From positions 372,001 to 436,000 of the forward strand of contig WWBZ02000002.1 in assembly GCA_011503125.2 (NCBI GenBank): a stretch of DNA of 64,000 bases, written 5' to 3'. This document shows, piece after piece, positions 23,313 through 33,679 of the stretch (position 1 is its first letter; every line of letters begins with the position of its first letter). Both the position numbers and the translations under genes were made by a program. The stretch is from Botryosphaeria dothidea. Its lineage: Eukaryota > Ascomycota > Dothideomycetes > Botryosphaeriales > Botryosphaeriaceae. The notes under the pieces are model-generated. The model was not told the origin of the DNA and searched no databases. It saw only the letters and a list, made by a program, of their open reading frames with translations.

Positions 23313-24728
23313 ATGGACTCGCTTTCGCCCGAGCTGCTTGACGCCATCATCGGTCATGTCGACGGCCAGAAGCTCGCCCCCCTCGCCACCCTCTCACGCA
23401 CATGGCAGTACCAAGTCGAGCGCCGCACTTTCGCGAAGCTCGCTGTGCGCAGCCCTGACCTCGACTTTTTCATCGCCGCCGTTGTTGGCTCTCGGCGCCG
23501 CGTGCTAAGACAACTCAGCTTTCATGTTGTGCTGCCCACCTTCGCCGACCCGGACAACGATGAGGACCGCCAACGCAACAACACTGCCTTCACCCAACAC
23601 GTGCACGCTCTGTTCCGCACTCTCGCCACCTGGGATCTCGGCTCCGATCCGTCGCCTGTATCGCTGAGCATCGAGGCCTACAGCATCAACAAGCACGGCC
23701 TGCGCCGCCATGTCTGGGAGCGCCGCCTCCGCTATCCCACCATCGAGCTCGCCACCACCGACGGCCTCGACAGCGTGCCGCTGATCACGAAACTGGAGCC
23801 AGGAGGCGGCTACAGCGTGCATGTTCCGGGCAGCAGCATAGCTTCCATCGCCTCACGCCTGCCCAATCTCTCCAGCATCTCCGCTCACTTCCGCGAGGAC
23901 CGTGAGATGCTCGACATCGCCCTGCGCCGCCAAAATCGCCACAAGCTCGCAACCGCTCTGCAAACTGTTCCCACCGAACACCTGGTCGACTTCAGCGTCC
24001 ACATTCCGAGTTTCTGCCCACACAACGAGCTCCGCCCGGCCCCGAACGTCCTTAGACAAGACGCCATCGACCACCTCAGCCTCGCCTTGCACCACCTGCT
24101 GCGGGCACCGAACTTGACCTCATTCGGCATCCACGATGGCACCACTATCAGCCCTGGCCTCTTCCGCCCGATCGAAGACGAGCATTTTCCAAATCTGGAG
24201 CACGTGCAAATCGACTTCACCCGTTGTGCACCAGACGGAGAATGGTATTTTGACGGTGATCCAACCGACGTAGCACACTCGTCTGACGAAGAAGAAGAGG
24301 AAGAGGGGGAACGTGACAGCGATGACTACGATCCTGAGCACTTCAGTTCGCGCGCTGAACAGGTCGCCAAGCTGGCCTGCGGTGCGGCGCCCATCCGACC
24401 ATACCGCTGCAAAGCCGTTCCAGAGCGCGTGCGTCCGCTCTTCGTCGCCGCAGCTGAGGCAGCACAGCGGATGCCTCGTCTGCGCGCGTTCGGCCTGAGA
24501 ACCCGATTGGAGGTCGAAGAGGAGGATGTCGGGGAGTGTAGCGTTAATTATGCAGCGCCTGGCGTAGAGTGCATGCTCGATAGGGATTTCATCGAGACCA
24601 TGGAGGCCGACAGGCAGAAGCCAAGGTGCTATACGTGCGTGCCGGGCATGGAGGAGGATGCCGAGATTCGAGATGCGTGGATAAAGGTTAGAGAGGGTTG
24701 TTTAATTAGGGAGACGATTTCAGGATAA
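23313..24728 (+). CDS. F-box-like protein of unknown target
   Basis: Single exon, 471 residues. The first 40 residues (LSPELLDAIIGHV..., Leu-Pro-type F-box opening followed by a WQYQVERRTF helix) look like the divergent F-box of fungal leucine-rich substrate adaptors of SCF ubiquitin ligases. The middle has repeated LxxLxxL-type segments that could be LRRs. A run of acidic residues (about 324-337, E-rich) precedes a conserved-looking C-terminal part. The stop is only a few bases from the start of the TA-rich repeat island, so the true C-terminus may have been altered by repeat decay. The degradation target is unknown. This large fungal family is hard to assign without profile searches. Confidence 0.65.
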   Translation: MDSLSPELLDAIIGHVDGQKLAPLATLSRTWQYQVERRTFAKLAVRSPDLDFFIAAVVGSRRRVLRQLSFHVVLPTFADPDNDEDRQRNNTAFTQHVHALFRTLATWDLGSDPSPVSLSIEAYSINKHGLRRHVWERRLRYPTIELATTDGLDSVPLITKLEPGGGYSVHVPGSSIASIASRLPNLSSISAHFREDREMLDIALRRQNRHKLATALQTVPTEHLVDFSVHIPSFCPHNELRPAPNVLRQDAIDHLSLALHHLLRAPNLTSFGIHDGTTISPGLFRPIEDEHFPNLEHVQIDFTRCAPDGEWYFDGDPTDVAHSSDEEEEEEGERDSDDYDPEHFSSRAEQVAKLACGAAPIRPYRCKAVPERVRPLFVAAAEAAQRMPRLRAFGLRTRLEVEEEDVGECSVNYAAPGVECMLDRDFIETMEADRQKPRCYTCVPGMEEDAEIRDAWIKVREGCLIRETISG

Positions 24729-24968
24729 AGATAGTGTATAAGAAAAAGTAGGTCATTCTAGTAATATATAAAAAGCTATTACTCTACTTATTCTATTTTC
24801 TAATTAAATAAAAAGTATAAGAGATTATTAAGAAGTAGAGTATAACTTAACTAAATTACTAGCTAAGTAGTAGGCTAGAGTTTTATTATTTATCGACTAT
24901 AGGCCTAAGCGTAGGCTACCCTAGCTACTATATATTTAACTCTTAGCTACCTTCTTAGCTATATATTC
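24729..24968. repeat. TA-rich RIP-like edge of the repeat island
   Basis: Composition drops abruptly after the F-box gene stop into sequence made largely of TA dinucleotides. This is what RIP leaves behind. No coding content is recognisable. Confidence 0.6.
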
Positions 24969-25318
24969 CGTCAGGGAAAAACATGACCACGCCAAAAAAT
25001 CGACCCCAAGCTACGGCGCCGGGAGAGGGCCCCAGGGACTCTCCTAGGCCCAGCGAGACTCAAAACACCACTTAGAGTAGCTGCAGCCGCGTCGTGGTTA
25101 ATGTAGAGGCCGCAGGAAGGGGCGAACAGCCCCCTCCAGTAACCACCTCTACCCAACCACAACGTACCCCCAATAAACCGTAGGGCACCCAGTATAGTGT
25201 AGAATACGTTAAAAGAGCCTCAAAGACAGCAGACACCCTCCTCTAAGCCCTACAAGCATCCGCTAGCCTCCCTTCAGTCCTCTCTAGCCAGGTAAAAAAT
25301 TTTCTCGACATTACTAAG
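24969..25318 (+). mobile_element. Possible retroelement ORF1/gag fragment
   Basis: A GC-normal segment that reads as a Pro/Ser/Thr-rich open frame from an ATG near 24982, with a few stops, ending in a helix-like stretch cut off by the LTR at 25319. It resembles the N-terminal part of a LINE ORF1, but no zinc knuckle is present, so the assignment is tentative. It may come from the LINE family found further on. Confidence 0.35.
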
Positions 25319-25715
25319 TGTAATGAACGGACCTTGGGGGGCGGAGAGACGAGGTAACGAAGCCGGTAAAGGCAGTAGGGGTAAAGCAATGCCGAAGTAT
25401 AAGGGTGTAGTTCAAAGGGCGAAGGTACGAGGTGCGAGAGACGAGGGACGAATGCCAAGAGGCGAATGGTAAGAGACGAGTAACGAACAACAAAGGAGGC
25501 GAGCAAGGTCCAATTCAAGGCGTACCAAGTTGTACGCGAGGAATACTTATTGCTAGACTAAAGAACTAACTACAAAGCAGAGGGGTGAGCTTTATATACA
25601 TAAAGAACGAACTAAAATACTAGCTTCCTGATTTGTAAGCAGGTAAGTCTAGATCCGGATTTTAAATTAACGAAGGTAAACCAGTAAGAAGTCTATATAA
25701 GCCACGTTTATGACA
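25319..25715 (-). repeat. 3' LTR of Ty3/Gypsy element
   Basis: On the minus strand this 397-bp sequence begins TGTCATAAACG and ends CATTACA (TG...CA ends). It lies immediately after the chromodomain end of the Gypsy pol remains, where a 3' LTR belongs. A second copy lies at 29138-29506 in the opposite orientation, about 370 bp long with scattered differences. Five bases flanking the two copies do not match, so they are not the two ends of one intact insertion. Confidence 0.7.
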
Positions 25716-26012
25716 GTAGGCTCTCCTCCCTAGAGGTGAGTTCCTACGAGCCTTTAGCCCAAGGGTCGAGGTTTCGAAGGGTAACGTTCATAAAACGTAT
25801 CAAGAGCTTCAAGGTCTTTAACAAGGTCGTAAGGTTCCCAGGTTAGTATCGAGTAACTAGTCTATTTTACGAGGTATTTTAGTTATCTCCGGGTTACTTT
25901 AACGTCTAGAATCTCTTCTACCCGGTACTCTTCTTCGCCGTTAACTATAACGGGCGGGGGCGGAGGTTGGACTTAATTAGGCAAGGGGTTAGGGGCCGCG
26001 GGTTCGAGTAAA

Positions 26013-26028
26013 GAGACGTAGAATATAG
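26013..26028. repeat. Target site duplication of LINE copy A, left
   Basis: The 16 bases GAGACGTAGAATATAG recur exactly at 27664-27679. Removing the LINE plus one copy rejoins the Gypsy integrase C-terminal frame (FYVS to LLEPA), which confirms the insertion point. Confidence 0.9.
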
Positions 26029-27663
26029 ATAGATAGATAGATAAATTCATTTCTTCCCGATATAGCTCCCTTACGGGTCCATGCGGGGCTGGCTATCTGT
26101 AGTTATTTTACACGAGGGGGAAAACCTTTTCGCCTAGCAAAAACCCCTCCTCTCTCTCTGGGCATGCTATCCTATACTAGTTCTTGTTTTTCCTTCTTAC
26201 TAGTAGCGGCTGCTGTGGCAGCCCTACATTCACCTGCTAGACCTATCTCTTTAGTCCTTATCCTCGTAGTTGTCCGGGTCCTAGTGGTCCTGGTGGTCCT
26301 GGTTGTCCTCCTAGTTCCTCTTCCTGGTTATCTTCCTATATTAGTTCCCTTGCCAGGCTGAATTGCTTGAGCAGCCCTAGGCGTAAGAACCAGTCTGTTG
26401 CTGCTTTGATCCCCTTCTTTATTGAGAGGAGGGAGTAGTAGTCCGTGGTCCCTGCCCTTTGGAGCATCTGTGCCCTGCCCTGTTGGAAGTGGGGGCAGAA
26501 GAGGAGGATATGCTTTGGGGTTTGTCTATGCCAGCCGCATGGACAGGCAGGACTAGGGTGCCCTGGCACCTTGCGCCTTGAGAGGAAGTCCTCTAGTCCA
26601 ATATGCTCTGTACGTAGTAGGATGGCGAGTGTGCTCTGTGGCTTGGATAGTTCGCTGTGGATTTGTCTGATTTTTGGGTTCCACTGTGTGCTTTGGGCTA
26701 CTGGCTTGTCTTGTCTTCCCTGGCTAGTAGACTTTGTCCATCTCTCCTTCCACTTGTTCCTATATGCTATGCGTAGCTTCGTTCGCTCCGGGAGACTCTG
26801 GTAGGTAGAGGGGCAGTAGTTGAGGAGTGAGTTTGCCTTTTTTCTAAGCAGGGTTCTTCTGGCAGGGCTAGTGGCGCCTCTAGTACTTAGAGTAGCCCGA
26901 GCTATCTGTTTAATACTCTGGCAAGTTTCCTCTACTACTGTCGCGACTGGGCCATCCCTAGCTCTAATAGCCTGGGCTAGTGCTAGTTCGTCCAGGTGTA
27001 GTAAGAGTGGGGGAATCCCTGTCTTATGCTCCAAGGTTTGTATGCTGGTTGACTTATACGCCCCTGAGATGGTGCGTAGGCACTGGTTTTGGATCTTCTT
27101 TAGTGGCTGGATGGTTGTTTTTCTCCACCCTGGGATTCCCTCTGGGGTATGCTATACCCCACAGCCGTAGGTAAGGACTAGCCTTACCACGGCCGCATAG
27201 ATATGACGGGCTTTAGTAAATGAGGCTCCCTAGGTAGACGCCGCGAGTCTAGAGAGAGATGTGCACTGTTTGATTGCCTTAGCTCCTGTTTCCCTAATAT
27301 GGGGTCCCTATCTAAGCTTGTTGTCTACGTGGACTCCTAGAATCTTAATTGTAGGCTCTGGGCATCCAGCAAATCCAGGGATACGGATCCCTGCTGCCAT
27401 ATTGAATCTCCTTGGTTTCCTTGTAAAATGAATAAGGTGATACTTGTCGGGCGAGAAAGCTGACCCGTGGGTAGCTGCCCAGTGCTCGCAAATTTGATGT
27501 GCTCCCTCTAGTGTCCTACAGTTCTGTTCTGTGGATCTACTAAAGGTTAGGATATTGGTATCATCGACGAATCCAAGGGGGAAGGTATTGCCCCTGCGTA
27601 GCTGTGTAAGTAGATTAGAAGCAAAGAATAGGTAGAGTATCGGCGATAGTGAGGATCCCTGGG
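26029..27663 (-). mobile_element. LINE copy A: young 5'-truncated non-LTR retrotransposon
   Basis: Minus-strand copy holding the last part of ORF2. It starts inside the reverse transcriptase just before GSSLSPILYLFFASNLL, and contains the catalytic FVDD box near 27565. It continues through the thumb/RNase-H-like region and the Cys-rich CPCGW...H...CPHF motif near 26490-26550 (all Tad-type LINE features), then a short collagen-like PGPPG tail. A 232-codon open frame (27034-26336) survives. The 3' end is (TATC)n, visible on the plus strand as ATAG repeats at 26025-26043. Sixteen-base direct repeats flank it. Base composition is close to normal, so it inserted after or escaped most RIP. It is the least decayed of three copies. 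Confidence 0.87.
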
Positions 27664-27679
27664 GAGACGTAGAATATAG
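27664..27679. repeat. Target site duplication of LINE copy A, right
   Basis: Exact match to 26013-26028. It marks the truncated 5' end of the LINE. Confidence 0.9.
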
Positions 27680-29137
27680 GGTGGACTTTTATCGTTCTTA
27701 GTAGTTCTAGGCGATAGGTATAGATCGAGATCTTTTCTAGGATAGAAAAGGGGCTAAGGCGTTTAAAGTTAAGTTTATCCGAAGGCCTTATTATCGAGAT
27801 ATACCTTTTTAGGAGCTAGACGAGGTTACTAGGCTTAAAGACGGGTGGCGAAATACGGTCTTTATTAGCCTGTTCTGCGTAGGCGTTTTATACGAATCGA
27901 ATTTCTTAGCGAAGGTAGTTTTCGAGGTTTTCGAGGTTCTCTTAGAAGAGGCGTAGGGGTTCGAGGGGGGCTAAGATCGAGTCTTTCTATAGAATCTTAT
28001 AACGAGGATGGAAGCCGTAGTTTACGAAGAAAGGTGTAACCTTAGTCGTAGTCGAGATCGTATTATTATAAGCGAATTCTGCAAGGGAGAGAAAGTCGTT
28101 CTAATCGTCTTATTAGTACGAAACGTAGGCACGAAGATATTATTCGAGAATAGCGTTAACACGCTCTATCTAGCCGTCGGTTTACGGATAGAAAGCTATA
28201 CTAAAGTTAGTCTTAATAGATAGAGATCTACTAAGAGCTCTAGTAAATTTAGAGGTAAAAATTAAGCCGCGGTTAGATACGAAGTCGTCGGGTAAGCTAT
28301 ATAGTCGAAAAACGTAGTCTCGATAAAGCTTAGTAAGCTCTATCGAATCGAGGGTTATTTAATAAGGGATAAAGTAAGCTATTTTAGTTAGTCGATCTAC
28401 GACTACTAGTATAGTATCGAACGAGTTAGACGTTAGAAGTCCCGTAATTAAATTAAGAGAAACGGATTGCTAGCGGCGTTATAGTACTTTAAGGGGTTTT
28501 AAATATCTATAGGGGGTATATCGAGCGGGTTTAATTCTTTGGCAGGTCTTATAGTTTCGTATAAAACGAGCTACTATCTAGCGTAGACCTAGCTACTAGA
28601 AATTACGAGTAACGAGTTTAAATATTACTACTTAGCCTAGGTGTCTAGTAGCTAGATACGAGTATCGAGAGCTAATAATCCTTTAGCGGAGGCTTAGATC
28701 TTTAGAAATATAGATAAGTCTATTAACTAGTAAGAGACTATCGTTATCCTTAGAATATACGCCTAAATCTACCTTAGGATATCGAAGTACGTAGGTATCG
28801 AGTACGGTAAGAATCTCTTATCTAAGAGTATCTTTATCGAGTACTAAGCGAATATTACTAGCTAGAGACGGTTCTAGCCTAGCGATTAAATATCGAGTAG
28901 AAATAAGGGTCGAAATTTCGAATTTTTTAGAGGTAAGGATCGTAGTAGGGGGTAGGCGCCCCTCTCGAGTAGAGAGGTTCGGGGCTAGTAGTTAGAGTCG
29001 GGCGAAGGCTTTATCTTAGCTAAAACCGTAGTAGTAAAAGATATAAGTAACTTAGACGTTCGTAGTATTCTTAGGAATAACTAGTAAATCGATATCGGAT
29101 CTTAGATAAGATTATCTTCCTCTAACGTATGCCTAGC

Positions 29138-29506
29138 TGTTATAAACGTGGCTTGTGTAGACTCCTTACTTGTTTACCTTCGTTGATTTAAAATCCGGAT
29201 CTAGACTTACCTACTTATAAATTAGGAAGCTAGTATTTTAGTTCGTTCTTTATGTATATAAAGCTCGCCCCTCTGCTTTGTAGTTAGTTCTTTAGTCTAG
29301 CAATAAGTATTCCTCGCGTACAACTTAGTACGCCTTAAATTGGACCTTACTTGCCTCCCTCGTCCCTCGTCCCTCGTCCCTCGTCTCTCGCACCTCGTAC
29401 CCTCGCCCTTTGAACTACACCCTTATACTTCGGCATTGCTTTACCCCTACTGCCTTTACCGGCTTCGTTACCTCGTCTCTCCGCCCCCCAAGGTCCGTTC
29501 ATTACA
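29138..29506 (+). repeat. Inverted copy of the Gypsy LTR
   Basis: Reads TGTTATAAACG...CATTACA on the plus strand, the same family as 25319-25715 but in opposite orientation. It contains a repeated CCTCGTC tract near 29358-29385, longer than in the other copy. It is probably a solo LTR or the remnant of a second insertion. The flanking 29507-29615 is TA-rich spacer. Confidence 0.7.
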
Positions 29507-29615
29507 CTTCTTTATAAGTAAGGCTATTACCCCCGACTCCTAGTAAGTAATAGTCTACTTACTAGATCTTATTATACTATCCCTTACTACTAAGACATAT
29601 ATAATCTATATCTAT

Positions 29616-32600
29616 AGATAGATAGATAAATTCATTTCTTCCCGATATAGCTCCCTTACGGGTCCATGCGGGGCTGGCTATCTATAGTTATTTTACTCGA
29701 GGGGGAAAACCTTATCGCCTGGCAAAACCCCTTCTTTCTATCTAGGCCTGTTTATCCCTACTAGTTCTGTTTTTCCTTCTTACCGGTAGCGGCTGCTATG
29801 GCAGCCCTACATTCGCCTACTAGCCCTACCCCTTCAGTCCTTATCCTCGTAGTTATCCGGGTCCTAGTATTCCCGGTGGTCCTCCTGGTTCCTCTTCCTG
29901 GTTGTCCTCCTAGATTAGTTCCCTAGCTAGACTAAACTGACTAAGCAGCCCTAGGCGTAGGAACTAGCCTGTTACTACTTTAATCCCCTTCTTTGTTAAG
30001 AGGAGGGAGTAGTAGTCCGTGGTCCCTGCCCTTTGGAGTATCTATGCCCTGCCCTGTTAGAAGTAGGGGCAGAAGAGGAGGATATGCTTTGGGGTTTATC
30101 TATGCCAGCCGTATAGACAGGCAGGACTAGGGTACCCTAGCACCTTACGCCTTAAGAGGAAGTCCTCTAGTCTAATATACTCTATACGTAGTAGGGTGGC
30201 GAGTGTACTCTATGGCTTGGATAGTTCGCTGTGGATTTGTCTAATTTTTGGGTTCTACTATGTGCTTTAGGCTACTAGCTTATCTTATCTTCCCTAGCTA
30301 GTAGACTTTATCCATCTCTCCTTCTACTTATTTCTATATACTATACGTAGCTTCGTTCGCTCCGGGAGACTCTAGTAGGTAGAGGGGTAGTAGTTAAGGA
30401 GTAAGTTTGCCTTTTTTCTAAGCAGGGTTCTTCTAGCAGGGCTAGTGGCGCCTCTAGTACTTAGAGTAGCCCGAGCTATCTATTTAATACTCTGGCAAGT
30501 TTCCTCTACTACTACCGCGACTAGGCTATCCCTAGCTCTAATAGCCTAGGCTAGTGCTAGTTCGTCCAGGTGTAGTAAGAGTGGGGGAATCCCTATCTTA
30601 TACTTCAAGGTTTATGTACTGGTTAACTTATACGCCCCTGAGATAGTACGTAGGCACTGGTTTTGGATCTTCTTTAGTGGCTGGATGGTTATTTTTCTCC
30701 ACCCTGGGATTCCCTCTAGGGTATGCTATACCCTATAGCCGTAGGTGAGAACTGGCCTTACCACGGCCGCATAGATATAACGGGCTTTAGTAAATAAGGC
30801 TCCCTAGGTAGACGCTGCGAGTCTAGAGAGAGATATATACTATTTAATTACCTTAGCTCCTATTTCCCTAATATAGGGTCCCTATCTAAGCTTGTTATCT
30901 ACGTAGACTCCTAGAATCTTAATTATAGGCTCTGGGCATCTAGCAAATCCAGGGATACGGATCTCTGCTACTATATTAAATCTCCTTAGTTTCCTTATAA
31001 AATAAATAAGGTAATACTTATCGGGCGAGAAAGCTAACCCGTAGGTAGCTGCCTAGTACTCGTAAATTTGATGTGCTCTCTCTAGTATCCTATAGTTCTA
31101 TTCTATAGATCTACTAAAGGTTAGGATATTAGTATTATCGACGAATCTAAGAGGGAAGGTATTACCCCTACGTAGCTGTGTAAGTAGGTTAGAAGTAAAG
31201 AATAGGTAGAGTATCGGCGATAGTAAGGATCCCTAGGGAATCCCGGTTAAGGTCTAGATTAGTGGACTAGTAAAGTCTCCGAAGGATAGCTAAGTAGTAC
31301 GGTCCTGTAGAAAGGATCGAGTGAATCTTTCTACCCATTCTAGGAGTTTTACTATCCTTATATTATAGAGAAGCCTTCTATAAGATACGTGGTCATATGC
31401 TCCCGAGATATCCAGGCTAAGGACTGAAGCCACCAGCCCTAGGTCTTATACCTAGATAGTATGGATCTGTTCTGTGAGCAGGTCAAGAGCTGCTACTGCG
31501 GATCTATTTCTCCTAGCTCCTATCTATATATTAGGGAGCAGGCCGTATACTTTAGTAGCCTAGGAGATTCTATCTACTATAATCCTCTTAAGTAGCTTCC
31601 CTAGCGTATTAAGTAAAGCAATCGGCCTAAATAACTTAGCTTTGGTATAGTCGTCCCTCTATGGTTTCCTAAGGACTACGGTAATAGAGCTTTTGAACTG
31701 CCTAGGGTGGTATCCAAGTACGAGGCATCCCTAGAAGAGCCTAGTAAGGGGTCCCCTTAGTGTCTCAGCGCATTGCTTTAGGAACCTGTTGGTGATCTTG
31801 TCTGGGCCTGGTGCCTTATCTGGGGGAAGCTTCTTAATGGTGTAGAGGACCTGCTCTTCAGTAAGGTCTTGGGGAATCTCTACTGGCACTGGGTATATAC
31901 ACCCATCTAGATCTGAGAGGTCGGTGGCCCTGGGAGGTGGGAAGAACTGGTTGGTAAGGATTTCTGCCTTGGACTGGTTGTCGTAATATAGTTATTTATC
32001 TGCTCCCTAGAGGGGTGGGAACTAAGGTGGGGCTAGAGGTTCCAGTACCCTTGTTCTTGCCCACTTTGAGAGCTTCTAGAGTGTAGATGGGTCCGAAGTA
32101 ATCTCAGCTACTATTCTGCGCCATACTTTTGTTCTATCTCTTCTAATCTGCCTCTTCTTGCTATTAGTAATAGTTTAGTATACTACCCAGTCCTCCTCCC
32201 TCCCTATAGCCGTCCACTTCCTTCTAGCTGCTCTAGCTTAGTACACTAGGTCCGAACACTCCTTTGTCCATTATATAGAGGCCTAGGGCGAGGGTCTCGC
32301 TACTAGGATGGTCTCCTAGATTATCCTTTAGATGGCCTCCTAGAGTAGTATAGTAAAGTAATCTAGGTCTGCTTTAGTGTTAAGAGGGGCTGCTTTAAGG
32401 TGTTCGAGCTTTAATTAGAGCATATTATTAGTTCTCTTCTAGTCTACTTTCTTCCACTAGGGCCTTAGGGGGCGTAGTTCTACGGGGGTAGGAGAAAAAT
32501 TAAGTGTAGTGAGGATAGGTAGGTGGTTAGAGGATAATTCGAGCTCCTGGCTAACTCTATAGCTAAGGATTCTCTCCTCTAGCTACCGTGATATAAAGAT

Positions 32601-33679
32601 AAGGTCTAGAGTACTCTCGCTACTACTATCTCGTCTAGTAATAGTACCCCTTAGAAGGGCTAGGTTAAGATTAGCTGCGGTAGCTATCTTAATTAGATTA
32701 TCCGCTAGGATGTAGTATATTAGGGAGGTTATACCTCCCTAGATAGGATGGTAGAGGTTAAAGTCCCCTAGGAGGATATGCTCCCCTGGTTTTCTAAGAA
32801 CTTCCGGTAGAAGAGATAGGGTTTCTAGAGCTATACTAGTATAAGAGGCTGGCGGGGGATTATAGCAGTTATAAATATGGATTGTACGTGTCTTAGTGGT
32901 AAGGGATAGTATAATGAGATCTGGTGAGTGGACTGTTGCTTACCAGGAGTCGGGGGTAATAGCCTTGCTTATAAAGAAGCAGGTTCTTGCCGTCCCCTCC
33001 TAAGGGAAAACTATGTGGTAGGCAGGGTGTCTTGCTGTTGTCTTCACCCTCGGATTCCTCCAGGGTTCCTGGATAGCCAGGATGTAGTGGATTTTTGGGT
33101 CCACCTCCTTGAAGAGCGGGAGCATTACCCTATCCTTGCTCTTATAGACGTTATACTATACGATAGAGAAAGCGCCTGTATCTAATATTGACTTTCTTCC
33201 ATCTCTAAGTCAGGCTGCGAGGGAGTCGGTGGTGTGGGCTGCGAGGCGGAGAAAGTTCCCGCGGGCTCCTCCCCCGAGGCATGCTGGGAGCTATTAAGTC
33301 CGGTAAACCGCATTTGGTTAGGAGGCGGGGGGCGGCTCAGGTCCCTTGGCCTGCCTGGCCCTCTCTTGGCCGGCTCCTCCTCTCTGGGCCTCTTCCTTGG
33401 CCCGACCGTCAACCAGTTGGTTTGGGGCTGTGTCTTAGCCACAGGGCATCCTACCCTATACCTCTCTGGAGCCGCTAGGCGGGCCTGGGTGGCCTTTGCC
33501 TGGCGGGCTCTGCGTGCTGGGCAGGCGTTGCTCCAGGCCGTGTGCTTTTGTGAGCAGTTTGCACACTGCATTTTTTCCTTAGGGCACTCTTGGGTGTTAT
33601 GTACCTCTGCACACTGGCCATACTTGTTCTCCCTTCTACAGTGGGTGGAGATGTGGCCATAGTCCTGGCACTTAATCTA
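29616..33679 (-). mobile_element. LINE copy B: long, RIP-mosaic copy with ORF1 end and ORF2
   Basis: Same family as copy A, minus strand. The 3' end with ATAG repeats is at 29616-29635. ORF2 (endonuclease, reverse transcriptase, Cys motif) runs from about 33170 down to 29940 but is full of stops. The end of ORF1 is at 33182-33679. Against copy A the 3' part shows almost only G-to-A and C-to-T differences. Two blocks, about 31740-31990 and 32920-33679, look unmutated, while the blocks between are strongly TA-enriched. The 5' end is cut inside ORF1 and abuts copy C head to head. Confidence 0.82.
33182..33679 (-). pseudogene. LINE ORF1 C-terminal part with zinc knuckles
   Basis: A clean open frame, read from the truncated end of copy B, encoding several CCHC-type knuckles (for example YGHISTHC, CAEVHNTQEC and CANCSQKHTAWSNAC). 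A basic Pro-rich stretch (KRPREEEPAKRGPGRPR) and an acidic end follow. This is the nucleic-acid-binding ORF1 product of Tad-like LINEs. The 5' half of ORF1 is missing. It is preserved from RIP, unlike the adjacent endonuclease region. Confidence 0.75.

Larger units (their letters stand above)
25716..29137 (-). pseudogene. RIP-decayed Ty3/Gypsy chromovirus pol remnant (interrupted by a LINE)
   Basis: Read on the minus strand with many stops. An RNase-H-like or unassigned part is followed by the integrase zinc-binding region (CQRIKPAR-like near 28560), the integrase core (VVVDRLTKIAYFIP near 28400), the integrase C-terminal domain (RLGPF, then HP-x-FYVS near 27680-27880) and, beyond the nested LINE, a chromodomain (VEEILD, LKYLVK, TWEP, about 25790-25960). 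The order and the chromodomain identify a chromovirus. Most stops are TAA or TAG at former CAA/CAG positions, consistent with RIP. gag, protease and reverse transcriptase are missing, so the element is truncated or rearranged at its 5' side, where an inverted LTR now sits. Confidence 0.78.

Noticed and set aside
26025..26043. ATAG microsatellite as an independent feature
   Set aside because: It is the simple-repeat 3' tail of the LINE family and recurs at the ends of copies B and C.
25319..29506. DNA transposon with 0.4-kb terminal inverted repeats
   Set aside because: The interior encodes Gypsy integrase and chromodomain, and the repeats have TG...CA LTR ends, so inverted LTRs are the better reading.
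33234..33662. 142-codon plus-strand frame
   Set aside because: It is the reverse complement of the LINE ORF1 zinc-knuckle region, which explains it fully.
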